Below are positions 46,756 through 59,100 of a DNA stretch of 64,000 nucleotides, in pieces (position 1 is the stretch's first letter; every line of letters begins with the position of its first letter). The notes under the pieces were generated by a model. It was not told where the DNA came from. It was given only the letters and a program-made list of their open reading frames with translations, and made no database searches. The translations under genes and the position numbers were made by a program. Origin of the DNA: Zizania palustris (taxonomy: Eukaryota; Streptophyta; Magnoliopsida; Poales; Poaceae); contig JAAALK010000283.1 in assembly GCA_019279435.1 (NCBI GenBank), forward strand, positions 65,020,642 to 65,084,641, given 5' to 3'.

Positions 46756-46774
46756 GGTCCCACCGGGCATGCCA
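46756..46774 (-). other. Primer-binding site of the Tat-like element
   Basis: The minus strand reads TGGCATGCCCGGTGGGACC seven bases inside the 5' LTR. It resembles the site shared by many grass Tat-type gypsy elements. It fixes the element's orientation as minus. Confidence 0.8.
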
Positions 46775-46781
46775 AAAAGCG

Positions 46782-47909
46782 TGTTAGTGTGTTTTTTGGT
46801 CACACTTTGACACACGCATGACCTGGAAAATCTGCTTCACTCCAGTGCAGGTTCTACGTTCTTAGAAAAAGGGTTCACGGTGTGCCAATGAGTTTGACTC
46901 TGCAACTGATCAGAGAATAGAAAATATTGTATTAGTAGCATGGCCTATCGGCTATCGAGCCGATGACCACGACGAGGTGGGATATTCTTGGAATATCATG
47001 TCGATCAGCCATAAGGCCGATGACCTGGGATGAAGCAATAAGACGAGCATGCCATCAGCCGATAAGATGAACAGTTAACCACGTAGGCTGATGAGTGCTT
47101 TTCCGATAACTTATGTAGTGTGGAATCGAAGATAACTTGCCGGCTTGTACCCCGACAGAAATAAATAAAATATGCCAGATAACATGTCTATATCATGAAA
47201 ATCATCACAATAACTAGATTGGACCTAACCAAGACAATAGCTAGTCACGATGATCTTAATAATATATCAAAAAATCGGGCATGCTTTATTTAGATGAACG
47301 GTATACAACATGAAAGATATACAATAGCAACAGATGTAGGACTTAACCAATGAAGCCTCAAACTATCACACCTAGATCACATCTATCTAAGAGATTAAAC
47401 TGAACTGATATAGCCTTAGACCTAGCTAATACACCGAGAACAACCGACGACCATACTGTTTCAATGTTCACTTCAAGAGATCAATCTTATGCAGCCGCGC
47501 GGATACTAATCTAATTGATACGGATGTTGGGGGTGGCAGGACCCACCTCTTCGCCGGAGATCAAAATGATGCAGCCCAGCTCTGAGTGCCGAACCTCGTC
47601 GGATAAACCTTGGAAGCCAAGGGTGGCGATGCGTTGAGTAATTGATTGACAGAGATGTGTTTTTCTAAGCTAACTAGAGTACATATTTATAGTGTGGAGA
47701 CTTGTCGTCTAAGTACTCTATATTAACTGATTCTAGATAATCTTTAACTTCCTTTCCACACCTTATCTCTATCGGCTTCTTTTGTGTCTGATCATCTTGT
47801 AACAGCATGGATGGGCTTCCTTGACTTTCCTTGACTGGACCTCTTTAACTTTTGTTGACCATGCAACATCTTTGGGGGGTCTGGGCTTTACCAAATCTTG
47901 ACGTCAACA
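46782..47909 (-). repeat. 5' LTR of the Tat-like element
   Basis: 1128 bp, bounded on the plus strand by TGTTAGTGTG and GACGTCAACA and followed by the TSD ATGAT. A TATA-like motif on the minus strand lies near 47680-47692. Confidence 0.88.
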
Positions 47910-48042
47910 ATGATCCAATTTTTTGTTTGGTTAGTGGGATGAAGAGTGAATGAGATGATCTAGTTTTTATTTGGTTTGGGGTATTGGATAGATATGTGTA
48001 CGGGGTGACTTGTTTAGTTGCAATGGGTAAGTTTACCCCTAT

Positions 48043-48308
48043 TATAACTTAGGGAAAGTATCCTATGCACATCGGCTAGCCGTGCACATGGTGCACATGT
48101 GAAATCTCCACCTTTAATCTGTAATCCAACGGACAACAGCTCCACCAGATCATTTTGCAGAAAACACCTCCCACCTCCCCCATTCTGTCATTTTGCGATA
48201 ACCCCCAGCTACTATTGTCTGTTGGATTACAGATTGAAGGTGGAGATCTCACATGTGCACCATGTGCACGGCTAGCCGATGTGCACAGGATACTTCCCCT
48301 ATAACTTA
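48043..48308. repeat. 9-bp TSD TATAACTTA flanking the MITE
   Basis: TATAACTTA is at 48043-48051 and again at 48300-48308. A 9-bp duplication is the mark of Mutator-type transposition. Confidence 0.9.
48052..48299. mobile_element. Mutator-like MITE with long terminal inverted repeats
   Basis: A 248-bp element whose ends (GGGAAAGTATCC and its inverse GGATACTTCCCC) are inverted repeats of about 86 bp with a handful of mismatches. The repeats include a CATCGGCTAGCCGTGCAC word. The centre is a short unrelated spacer. It has no coding capacity. Confidence 0.88.
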
Positions 48309-49316
48309 AGCACTACACATACATTGAACAGCACTGCAAATTAAGTTTAGTCTGAATTAAATGACATGATTACTATTGTGATTATTTTGTTCTTGTTTGG
48401 ATTAAATGATAGGACACAACATATGTGACTCGTTTGAAAAAAATATGCATATGTGCAAGGTAGTTAGATAACAAATCATCAATCTGAGATGTTTTAGACA
48501 ACTCAAACCTGTACTTGTGAATGTGCACACTTCATCAGTCATTATAGAATTTTACTGGTGAAATTCATGTGCCTTTTGGGTAAATCAGTAGGAAAAACTA
48601 TGGCATTCTCTGCTGAAACTCACATTTAAATATTATACCATCACACAAATAAGCATGCATATCATATGAAGCCACCATACACACTGAAATGAAGATCTAC
48701 TACTAGCTAGCTATCTGCTTGTATTGTTTGAATAAATTTCCCTAAAAGTGATTTATCCAAGAAGTACTCACAACAACATCCATTTCAGGAGGAGGTAGGC
48801 TTGGCACCCCTCACCCCTGATGGACATCCACGAGCGACCCTGATTGGGAGAGTTAGGCGGTGTTGTGCGTGAGATCGATGGGCGGTGGACCACGACGGTG
48901 AACAAGCGGTGTGGTTGGCCAAGTGAATGGACAACGCTAGCTAGGAGAGGGAGCAGGCGGCATGCGAGCAGGCGAAATGGGCGATACGCCGGCAGGAAAA
49001 ATGGGCGGCGCACCGGCAAGAAAATAGGGCAGGGCACGCGGGGAAGATTTTGGTGGCGTATGGACGGGCGAAACAAGCGGCACACCGACAAAGAAAACAG
49101 GTGGCATACACGGGTGGTGGCTCATCGCCGTCGAGCAGGAGGAAAGGTAGGGGAAAGGCAAAGAATAGAGATGACCAGAAGCACAACAAAGGGTAGCCAA
49201 GGATCCGGGCAACACCATCTAGGAAATTTTTTCGTATCATTTCAATCGGTATCTCTGAATTATATCCCCTAAAGTGGCAATCCCATCCCTCACTGCTTTT
49301 GAACCAAACGGAATTT
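48309..49316. other. DNA-transposon remnant with a GC-rich minisatellite-like patch
   Basis: Most of this shows no coding signal. Between about 48950 and 49110, degenerate units of about 25 bases repeat around the words GGCGGCA/CGGCAGGAAAAATGG/CGGCAAGAAAATAGG. Confidence 0.35.
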
Positions 49317-50040
49317 TGGGATACGGTTGTCCCATACATCCCTGCTGACTGAGATAATTCTAGTATTCCTTAGACCCGTCTTGGTATATTTTAATACCTA
49401 AAAATAATATGTTTCACGTAAATCTTCCATACCAAATTTATAGGTGACAAAAATTCTTTTAGTTTCATGAAGCGGATTCTTATTGCTGCTTGTTAATAAA
49501 ATGCCATCATCATATATTACAAGTATAATAAATTTTCCACTTTATTTTTAGTGTAAATGCAATTATCCCCATCCTTTTCCTTAAATACGAATCTTCGGAT
49601 AATTTCGGAAGAATTTAAGACACTATTGTCTGGACGCTTGTTCAAGTTTATATATGTATTTGTTGAGTTTAAATACTAAATGCTCATGGTCTTCCATGAC
49701 AAAAAATCTTCCGGTTGCGTTGTTTAAATATTTTGATTTAGATATTTTATTTCTGTAGAGGAAATAATGGTTGTGTAATTAAAATAAACTACGGAGAAAA
49801 CAAAAATCAAGGGGAGGCCCATTTGGGCCAGTTATTATAGGCCCATTCGGATACAGATATTATAGGCACAGTCGGCCCAATTATCTATAAACATTAAATT
49901 AACGAATTATCTATAAACATTAAATTAAAGATACGTACCATCTTGTATCTAAACTAATGTATTTTTGCGGTGCACCACCGAGAGCCATTGACCTGTTTTT
50001 GTAGCCAACTTTAGAAACTAGCATCTTGCGCAAGCCGGTC
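49317..50040. other. Intergenic, nothing recognised
   Basis: AT-rich sequence with no gene or clear repeat. A 20-base direct duplication (TCTATAAACATTAAATTAAC/A) is near 49890-49925. Confidence 0.4.
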
Positions 50041-50580
50041 GGCGGTCCGACACTAGTTCAAATTGGCACGGTTCGATTAGACACGACACATATATGCACT
50101 ACATCTTATTCGTGCCGTGCCGTACCGGCACTATGGGTCGAGCTCGCGGTCTAGGCATGACACTAAGTCTAGTCTATAGTGCCGTGTAGGCGGCACTATG
50201 GCACTATTGGCCCAATGGAGTAGTGTCAGCATAGACACTACAGATACAAATCTTATAGCATAATTCACAATCTTAGGCCATGTAACAATCTGACAATTTT
50301 AAAATTCAAATTTCAAAATTTATAATAGAATTCACAAAATTAAAATTTACAGATGCAAAACAGTGGGGATCAAACGCCTAACACGGTGTCGTGCCACCAT
50401 CATGTCGGCCGAAAAAGTCGTGCCGAAGTATAGGTCGAGATACCAGCCCAAACACTACACTACGTATAATGTCAAACCGGCACTAGCACTAACCCCATAG
50501 TACCGGGTCGTGCTAATGTCGTGCTTTTTAGGGCCAGACCTAGCACCGCCCATCAGGCCCGACCCATTTAGCCACCTATA
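50040..50580. mobile_element. Possible hAT-like non-autonomous remnant
   Basis: A GC-richer island repeats CGTGCC/GGCAC words and ends CCCATTTAGCCACCTATA. The complement (TATAGGTGGCTAAATGGG) resembles hAT ends of the TAGnGnTGGC type. No matching left end or 8-bp TSD was found. Confidence 0.3.
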
Positions 50581-50675
50581 GTGAGCGCACTTTCTGGACT
50601 AGAAACACCGGCACAAGTATCATCAACTCCAAACTAAAAGGGGAAAGTTATATATTTACCATTGAAAATTCAACT

Positions 50676-50754
50676 GGTTCCATATATATCACTTATTGTC
50701 TCAATAACATGTGGGTCACATGTTATTGAGACAATAAGTGACATATATGGAACC
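50676..50754. repeat. Near-perfect hairpin (38-bp arms)
   Basis: Arms 50676-50713 and 50717-50754 are complementary with one mismatch and a 3-base loop. Weaker pairing continues outward to about 50640 and 50795, so it is probably a small fold-back MITE. Confidence 0.8.
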
Positions 50755-50929
50755 AACTAATTTTTAGTGGCATATTAGGAATAATCTCTAAAAGAATGAT
50801 AAATGAGTTCTAGCAAATTATTCTCTTTGAACCACCGCCCCCAAGTGTCATGTTCGATTCCAACGGGCTTCAATTTTTTTTCACATTTTCGCGCAGGACA
50901 ATAGTGCATTGTCCTGACAGCACTAGAAA

Positions 50930-52290
50930 AAAGAAAGTTTCTTTTGATTTTAAATATAGAGATTTTTTAAGATTATTCAGTGTATAGCATACGATTTATA
51001 TTTTTATTTACCTTAATATAATGAGTTTATTATTCCATGTACCTGCAGTTTAAATTTAACTTAATCCTATTTAAATCCTGAAAACATGATTAATTAACTA
51101 AAAATAGCTAACTTTTCATGAGATAAGACACGTTGTATTTTAATTGTAGAAAAATTTTCAAATTTAAATAAGAATTTAATCGATGATTTGCTTTCAAACC
51201 ATTGACTTATTTTTAAGCTCAACTTATTCCTTATTTAAATTCTAATTCATCCACGTAGACTCTTAGGCTTTCTTAGTATCGTACCTCGCTTTCTCAAAAT
51301 ATTTTTAAATATATATCACAATATCTATGTATCACATCGTAATACCATGACAATCCTCATGTTTTTCCGACTTTATTTTATTTTTTAAATTAAAAAATAT
51401 TAAACTCCACGTTGTCTATCGAGCATCGCAACTTAGTTTTTCGAAATTTCTTTTAATTTAGTGGATAATAACTAAAAATAGACCCAAAAACATTATTATG
51501 ATTTATTAATAAATATTGGTTCATTATTTCATGCACTTACGGTTCAAATTTCACCGATTTCAATTTAAATTCTTCAAATATACTTGATGAATTAAAAATA
51601 GTAAACTAATCTAGAAAAAATATCAAAATTTTACACGAGATAAGATATGTTGCATTTTGTTCATAAAAAATTTTCACACTCAAATGAAGATTTAAATATT
51701 AATTTTCTTTTAAATTCAACACATTCCTTCTTTTAATCCTAATTCGTCATTGTGGAATCTCACTTTCTCAACATCCTATGTAACAACTTTCTTGAAAATG
51801 TTTTCAAATTTTTATCATGGTATTTATATCATATCATAACACCATGGAATGTCTTGTTTTTTAGAATTCATTTGATTTTTTGAGAATTAAAAAACCATTA
51901 AGCTCCACGTTGCTCATCGAGTATTGTAACCTAGTTTTTTTCCAAATTTTCTTTCCATTTAGTGTATAAGAGCTAAAAATAGACTAAAAATATGAAGATA
52001 ATTTTTCTATAAATTTTGGTTCATTATTTTATGCAATTGCAGTTCAAATTTTACCTATTTCAATTTAAATCGTAGAAATATACTCAATGAATTAAAAATT
52101 GTAAACTGATCAAGAAATATCAAATTTATATATGAGATAATCTATGTTGCATTTTGATCGTAGAAAAAGTTTTAAATTCAAATAAAGATTTAAATATTAA
52201 TTTGATTTTAAACTCAACATATTTCTTCTTTAAATCTTAATTTATCCTCGTGAAATCTTAGACTTTCTTAACATTGTAAGTGACAACTTT
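50930..52290. repeat. Diverged tandem repeat of about 0.5 kb units
   Basis: Three related AT-rich units follow one another. The anchor TTCATTATTTCATGCA is at about 51520, with counterparts near 51026 and 52020, giving spacings of about 494 and 500 bases. Shared landmarks include GAGATAAGA..TGTTGCATTTT, CTCCACGTTG..ATCGAG and TTTAAATATTAATTT. The third unit is truncated. Confidence 0.7.
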
Positions 52291-52369
52291 CTCGAAACAT
52301 TTATATGATGTCAACTACTACTTGTTACTTGTGTGTTGTGATTGTGAATAAAAAATTATATTAATGATG

Positions 52370-52509
52370 ATATCCGGTAAATATTTATAACCATATTCGT
52401 ATATGATGATATCCGATTTTGTATCTATATCCAAATCTGAATTCAAAAAATATGAAAAATGATATGATATCACTGATATCCATCCGTATCCGATTTGTTT
52501 TCATCCCTA
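52370..52509. mobile_element. Possible Ac/Ds-like hAT terminus
   Basis: The stretch repeats GATATCCG-type words and ends TTTTCATCCCTA, the inverse of the TAGGGATGAAA end known for Ac/Ds elements. The other end is not present, so this is a truncated copy at best. Confidence 0.35.
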
Positions 52510-52918
52510 CCAGTGAGTGCTCAAATATGTATATATATGACTTGATTTGATTTTTTATTTTTCTCTCCCATTGCCAAAATATACTAAATATAGTCTGAAC
52601 GATCCTAAAAATCCCTCGAAGCATATAATATAATAAAGAACCCAAAGCAGACGGTATCCTACTGCAAGGGTGGTCTTAAGAATTCAAAAGAGGTTGCTCA
52701 GAAGAGATAGATGTATCCTAACATCTATTGCTCTCGTGTAAAGCTTTTTTTACGCGACAGGAAAAAATGACTACGAATTCCCCTATTTTGTTTGCGAATC
52801 CCTGTTTGTATCCTTTGAGCGCACGCCCATAAGTAGCGATCAAGGAAATCAATCAAACGATCCCAACACCATGAAAGAGAAACTTCTCAGATTTAAGGAA
52901 GCTTATCATAAAGGGCTT
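52510..52918. other. Left flank of Sirevirus copy 3
   Basis: No recognisable gene. The last five bases GGCTT (52914-52918) are the TSD. Confidence 0.4.
52914..52918. repeat. TSD GGCTT of Sirevirus copy 3, left
   Basis: GGCTT recurs at 63808-63812. Confidence 0.92.
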
Positions 52919-54929
52919 TGTTGGACCGGAAACGGCGACCAGAGGGGGGGTGAATGGGAGCTTTTAAAATTTCGGGCTAAAAATTTAGCCTTCGGATCTG
53001 TTCAGTCTTCTGCGGAACAGGCTTCGAACACAACCTTCGAAGGTCTGGTTCGGAGGTACTTCGACACCTTCGAACACAGGCTTCGGAGTGGCAAAAGTTC
53101 GAAGCCAAGAAGACTTCGCTCCACTTACAACCCTCGAAAATCTACTCTGCTAAGTCAGTGCAGGCTCCGCACACAGGGTGCTTTGAGCAGACTTCGCACT
53201 TCACCCTTCGCAGGAGTGGACAGCCCTCTGAGGACTTCGACCAAGTACTTGGCGACAGCAACAGGTGCTGGGCTTCGTACCCGAAGGTCTACACGCTCAC
53301 GCAAATGGACTAAGCTAAGGGCTTCGACACAAGAAGCACTACGGGAACAGAACAGGGCTTCGCTAGTAAGCAGCGAGGTCTTGCCTCGTGTTACACAGAG
53401 CGACAGCACACTGACAAAACACACCTCGCACGAAAAACAACCTTCGCCACACCAGGCTTCGGTGCACTAAACTAGCGAAGTATGTAGATCGAGCTCAAGC
53501 AAAAAGCACAAGACAGACAGGGCTTCGCCGCTTGAACAAGGAACACTGAAAATGAACTCAGGATGAATTCAATCGAAGTGTGGCTACAGGAGCTCAACAG
53601 TAAATGCTCAAAGTGTTAAATGTTACCTACCGAGCCCCCATATTTATAGCCCATGGATTCATCCTAAGGAAGTGACTACTTTACCCCTAGGGTTTACAAC
53701 AGATTTGTCTCTACAGAACTAAGGGGTACAAAAGGTAGTCCACCTTTATTTTGGAGGCTTCTCTGTCAGCTGCAGAGGGGACAGTGTCAGCCTTTTTCAG
53801 AACAGACAGTGTCAGCCTTTACAGAGTTGACTTCTGGAACCTCCCTTCGCACGCGAGGGGTGCGGAAGCTTCGGCGAGAAGCCTGCAGCCTGTTGGCCTT
53901 CGCTCCGCCGAAGATGACCTTCGATACAGTGACGGTTTTGAGCCGAAGCCGTCAAAGCCCTTGGGCCTTCGCACCACCACCTCCGGAGTGGATCACCACG
54001 GCTTCGCAGCTACTCCGAGCTCGAACACCGTCCGTCCGTGTACCGAAGCCATGCATGGCCGAAGCACCTCAAGTCAACCTCACTCCGGAGCTAGCCTCGC
54101 TCCGAAGTCCTTCACACTCCGAAGCCCTACCTTCGGAGTACCACCCTTCGAAGTCCCTCCTTCGTCCAAGGCCTCCGCATGAAGCATTCCATGAGCACTT
54201 CGTCGCAGTGTCTCACTCCGAGCACACTCCTCGACGAGCCTCACCCGGACCATGCCTTCGATGCGCCTCGACTTCTGAGACCTTCGTCGGGCCACCTTCG
54301 AGTGTCTCCCTCCGGAGCACACTTCGAACACCTTGCCTCCGCAGAGGACTTGGTCCACCAACTCCGAAGTCACTCCATTCGGAGTACCTTCGAAGTGCCT
54401 CACCTCCGAGGACTTGTCTCGGAGTACCTTCAGCCGGAGCCACGCTCCGCACTCTCTGCCTTCACCTGGCACGCCTCGACCCGAGGACCGACCCGGACCA
54501 CCTTCGCAGCCACCGTGACGGAGCTCCCCGCTCCCTTGGCATCAAACCACCCGCTTGACCCAAGTTCACCTGGCTCGAACCCTGTCCGTCGCCTCCGAAG
54601 TCCCTGCGCACCACAGACAAACAGACAAGTGTATCCAGTACTCCGGAGACCTCTCCGGGTTAACAACCTTCGGCACACACTCCGGTGTACCGCCCAAAGT
54701 ACCGAAGCCATCGGTACGAACCCAGTCATCGCGTACTGTCGGACCCCTCCGACAGGTACACTCCGCTGCACAGCTGCAGCAAGCAGACACCGAACACACT
54801 CCGGTGACACCCCTCCGAACACCCTTCGGAGGTACCACCTCCGAAGCCCCTCCGGAGGTACCCTTCGAACAGAGGGTAAAATCCAGTCAATCACTCATCA
54901 CAAACACCGAAACCACCCTTGGTTTCTCA
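52919..54929 (-). repeat. 3' LTR of Sirevirus copy 3
   Basis: 2011 bp, plus-strand ends TGTTGGACCGG and GGTTTCTCA. Apparently identical to 61797-63807. Long open frames on its plus strand are by-products of its biased repeats. Confidence 0.95.
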
Positions 54930-56104
54930 ATCTCCCCCTTGATGAGTGCATTGACAACCAAATTGAAGTTCAAGAAAATGTAAAAATTTTCAGCTCACAA
55001 GTGACCATAAAAACTCAAAAAGAGCCAAAGCATGTCACTTGATAAAAGAATTTTTCTCCCCCTTTCTCAAAAGAGTAAAAGCCCCTTCGGCAAATCTCCC
55101 TTTGGATAAAAACTCCCCCTGAGTTGAGCAAAAGATTCTCCCTCTTTATGTCAAAAATCTCTCCCCCTTTAGAAATAATGCCTTCTTGCAGCAGAGAACA
55201 AGGCAAACCTGTCCGGAATTTCTCCCCCTTTGGCAATGCAAGCATCAAGGAGCATTCAAAAGATGCAAAGCTTCGAAATGAATAGAATTGCAAAGACATA
55301 TAATGCAAAAATATGCCAAAATTAACACAAATGATCATGTCCTCAGCTCAATTTAACAATCTGTGAAACAAGATGATGGCATGTGATTTTGTCATTTTGA
55401 AGTAAAAGCATCACCACTTAATCACAATAGCTAGACATGAGAAGGCAAGGACTGCGCAAAGCTAACAATTTCTACTCTAGACAGACAAGTCTTGTTCAAA
55501 AGGAGCTGTGAAAGCAAACTTGATGAGCAATTAATTTTGTTGTTCTTTTCTTAATGCCAGGGGTTATTTGTTTGTCCACCTTATACTTTCCAATCAGGCC
55601 AAGCCTAGGCATGAAAGCCATCTGAAGCTTAAGGCGGTGATTTTGGCAAACACTACACTATCCCAGTTCAGACCAAAGTGCAATGGTAAGCAGTCTAGAA
55701 TAGAGTAGTGCGACAAACAAACCCTCCTGGATCTTTTCATTTAAACCAGACAAATCATGGATTTTTGATTTTGAAGAATTAAATTTTTGATGAGTATCCA
55801 TGAATAAAGAACACATTTTTCAATTTGCAAATTTTCGCATCCAAAGAACAGTTTCTTGCTGTCAAGTAGTTAAAAGATAGCTAAAAGCAGTCCACCCTAA
55901 ACAAGCTAGATACAAGATTATGCGGTGAGCAAGTTTTGATTTTTAGAAAATAAAACATCATGCACAATCAATGTTCCAGACATATTTCATAGAGCTGAGC
56001 TGTCATGATTTCTTTGAATTAAAAGCAGGCATATAATAGCAAAAGATGTAAGTGCAATTCCACACATAATGAGCATATGCAAGACAATTAAAAGCAGCTC
56101 CCCC
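54930..56104 (-). other. Non-coding 3' region and polypurine tract, copy 3
   Basis: The true tract (complement of 54930-54940) abuts the LTR. Further CTCCCCCTTT-type words (array) extend to about 55240 on the plus strand. No env-like ORF was found. Confidence 0.85.
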
Positions 56105-59100
56105 TCACAAAATGCCGTAGGGATGACAAATACCAAGTTCCCCACGCAAGTAAGCAAATCTAGAAGCATCGAGGGGTTTTGTAAAAATATCGGCAAGCTG
56201 GTGTTGGGTATCAACATATTGAAGTTCAATATCACCCTTCTCATTGTGATCTCTGAGAAAATGATACCGTACATCAATGTGTTTGGTTCTGGAGTGCTGA
56301 ACCGGGTTGTTTGCAATACAAATAGCACTAGTGTTATCACAGAAAAGTGGAACACTCTTATAATCTAACCCGAAATCCCGCAAAGTGGAAACCATCCACA
56401 AAATCTGAGAGCAACAGCTAGCTGCAGCAACATATTCGGCCTCAGCCGTCGATTGTGCAACACTAGACTGTTTGCGGGAAGACCAGCAAACCAGAGACGT
56501 ACCCAGAAAATGACAAGTACCAGAGGTACTCTTCCTATCAATTCTACACCCAGCAAAATCCGCATCTGAATAACCTCTAAGACATAAAGATGAAGACGAT
56601 GAATACCATATGCCAAATTCAAGGGTGTGCTTGAGATACCTTAGAATGCGCTTAACCGCTTGGCGGTGCGAAGCTCGTGGTGAAGCCTGAAAACGAGCGC
56701 ACAGACATACTGCGAAGTGTATGTCCGGCCTCGTGGCAGTCAAGTAGAGGAGGGAGCCGATCATGCTCCGAAACTCCTTCTGATCTACGGCTTCTCCATC
56801 TTCGTCAGGGTCCAATGCTACAGATGTAGCCATTGGAGTGGCGAGGGGCTTCGCATCGGACATGTCGAACTTCTTGAGCAGGTCCTTGGTGTACTTTGTC
56901 TGGTGGACAAAAGTACCTTGTTTGCTTTGCTTGATTTGCAAACCAAGGAAAAAGGTGAGTTCACCCATCATCGACATTTCAAATTCCCTGCTCATGGTAT
57001 CTGCAAACTCGGCAACCAAAGCATGAGAAGAGCCACCAAAGATGATATCATCCACATAAATCTGAACTAGGAGGAAATCTTTGCCATGCTTGAGAGTAAA
57101 CAAAGTTTTATCAACAGAGCCCATCAAATACCCTCGCTCAAGCAGAAAAGACTTAAGTCTATCATACCACGCCCGAGGGGCCTGCTTGAGTCCATAAAGC
57201 GCCTTATGAAGTTTAAGGACTTTATGTGGGTACTTGGGGTTTTCAAAACCAGGGGGTTGTTTTACATAAACATCTTCGCCTATGAAGCCATTAAGAAAAG
57301 CACTTTTGACATCCATTTGATAGAGTTTGAATCCCCGGGATGTCGCAAAGGCAAGCAAAATCCTAATGGCCTCAAGGCGAGCAACAGGTGCAAAAGTTTC
57401 AGTAAAATCAATCCCTTCTAGTTGAGAAAAGCCCTGAGCTACAAGTCTAGCCTTGTTTCTAACAATTGTCCCATCCTCCCCTTGTTTATTTTTGAAAATC
57501 CATTTTGTTCCTATGAAATGAACATTAGGTGGAGGATCAACTAAAGTCCAGACTTGGTTTCTTTCAAAATTCTCAAGCTCTTCATGCATGGCATTGATCC
57601 AACTAGAATCAGAAAGTGCATGACTAACATCTAAAGGCTCGAAAGAAGCAACAAAAGCAGCATTAGTAAAATGAGCGTGTGAACGTGTTACCCTTTGATC
57701 AAGCTCACCAATGATCTGCTCGGGAGGGTGCATCCTTTGGACATGATGTGGAGCCTCGCGGCGGGATGCAGTCTCCCCCTCAACTTGTGCGTTGGAGTGG
57801 TCCAAGATGACCGATGTTGAGGTAGTCGCTTCGGGACCTCGTGCCGAAGTAGTTGAAGCGGGGTCAGCTTCGGGGGTTGATGTCGAGGGTAGTAGGGGAT
57901 CATCCTCGAATTCTCCGGGATCTTCGTCTTCAAATAAAGTCTGTTCCATGTCGTGTTCATTTGCCTGTTCAAAAGCAGAACTAACAGAGGGGGTTGATTC
58001 ATCAAAAGTCACATCACATGACTCGATGACAGTGTTAGTTTCCAAGTTATAAACACGATAGGAATGACCATGAGTTGTATAGCCCAAAAAGATCCCGTCA
58101 GAAGATCGCGACTCAAATTTATCCAAGTTACCACGTTTTAGGATAAAGCAGCGACAGCCAAAAACTCGAAGATGAGTAACCTTGGGCTGTCTCCCAAAAC
58201 GCAGCTCATAAGATGTCAAATTTAAAATTGAGCGCAAGAAAATTCGGTTTGAGATGTAGCAAGCAGTGTTCATGGCCTCAGCCCAGAATTTTCTAGGAGT
58301 CCTATGCTCATCGAGCATCGTCCTAGCCATCTCAACCAAAGTGCGGTTTTTCCTCTCAACAACACCATTCTGTTGAGGAACCCGCGGAGCAGAGAATTGA
58401 TGTTCTATGCCATGCTCCATGCAAAAGTCAGCAAAGAGACTATTTTTGAACTCGGTGCCATTATCGCTTCGAATGAATTTTAATGCACCAGGGAGTTCAG
58501 TGAAAAGTCTCAAAGCCAAGCTCCGAAAGTGTGAAAACACTTCATCCTTGCTGGCAAGAAAGAAGACCCAAGAGTAGCGAGAGAAATCGTCGACAATAAC
58601 AAGTACATACCACTTCCCGCCTAAAGAACTAACCCGAGAAGGACCTACAGTGTCCATATGGAGAAGTTCTCCGGGCTGTTCAGTCATCACTGTGGTGACT
58701 GGCGAATGCGAAGCGGCAATCATTTTTCCATGTCGACATGGAGCGCAAACTAAATTCTTCTCAAACTTGAGCTTGGGCAATCCTCGGATCAGACCTAGGG
58801 CGCTCAGACGAGCGAGCAACTCAAAGCTCATATGCCCTAGTCTCCTATGCCACTTCCAAAGATCAGAAGTCGAATGTGCAACAAGACAATGAGAAGAACC
58901 AGACGACTCTGAAAAATCAGCTCCAAAAACTCTCCCAACCCTAAAGATCTTACAAACAACAACGCCATCAGAATTGAGCACTTGCGAAGTATCGCGATGA
59001 AATCGCACTTCGAAGCCCTCATCAAGCAACTGAGATACAGACAGCAAATTGTATCCCAGGTTTTCAACCAAAGCAACATCTTTGAGAGTGAAGTTCGTGT

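Larger units (their letters stand above)
18427..47909 (-). mobile_element. Ty3/gypsy Tat-like element, non-autonomous, host of three nested insertions
   Basis: The LTRs (18427-19560 and 46782-47909) are flanked by the 5-bp TSD ATGAT. On the minus strand the 5' LTR is the right one, followed by a primer-binding site typical of grass Tat-type elements and by gag. The element's own internal sequence is about 6.4 kb once the Tekay-like element, Sirevirus copy 2 and the solo LTR are removed. It holds gag fragments on the minus strand and a plant-mobile-domain ORF on the opposite strand; extra antisense ORFs are known in Tat-lineage elements. No protease, RT, RNase H or integrase was found, so it probably moved using enzymes from a relative. 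The LTRs differ at roughly one base in ten over the stretch compared (8 of the first 76 bases), so it is old. Confidence 0.85.
18324..49316. mobile_element. DNA-transposon remnant split by the Tat-like element
   Basis: The left piece (18324-18426) begins GGGTCCGTTTGGTTTGGTGG and is rich in GATGGGATGATCC-like inverted words. The right piece (47915 to about 49316) continues the same style and ends near TTGAACCAAACGGA, the inverted partner of the left end, although the last five bases no longer match. Without the nested insertions the unit is about 1.3 kb. The superfamily is unsettled (PIF/Harbinger-like or hAT-like). No transposase was seen. Confidence 0.4.

Noticed and set aside
52919..55042. 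Long plus-strand open frames (up to 287 codons) across the copy-3 LTR, repeated at 61797-63830
   Set aside because: They lie antisense inside an LTR, are made of repetitive Pro/Ser/Arg/His-rich text from the CTCCGAAG words, occur in overlapping frames, and have no domain. The stop-poor repeat explains them.
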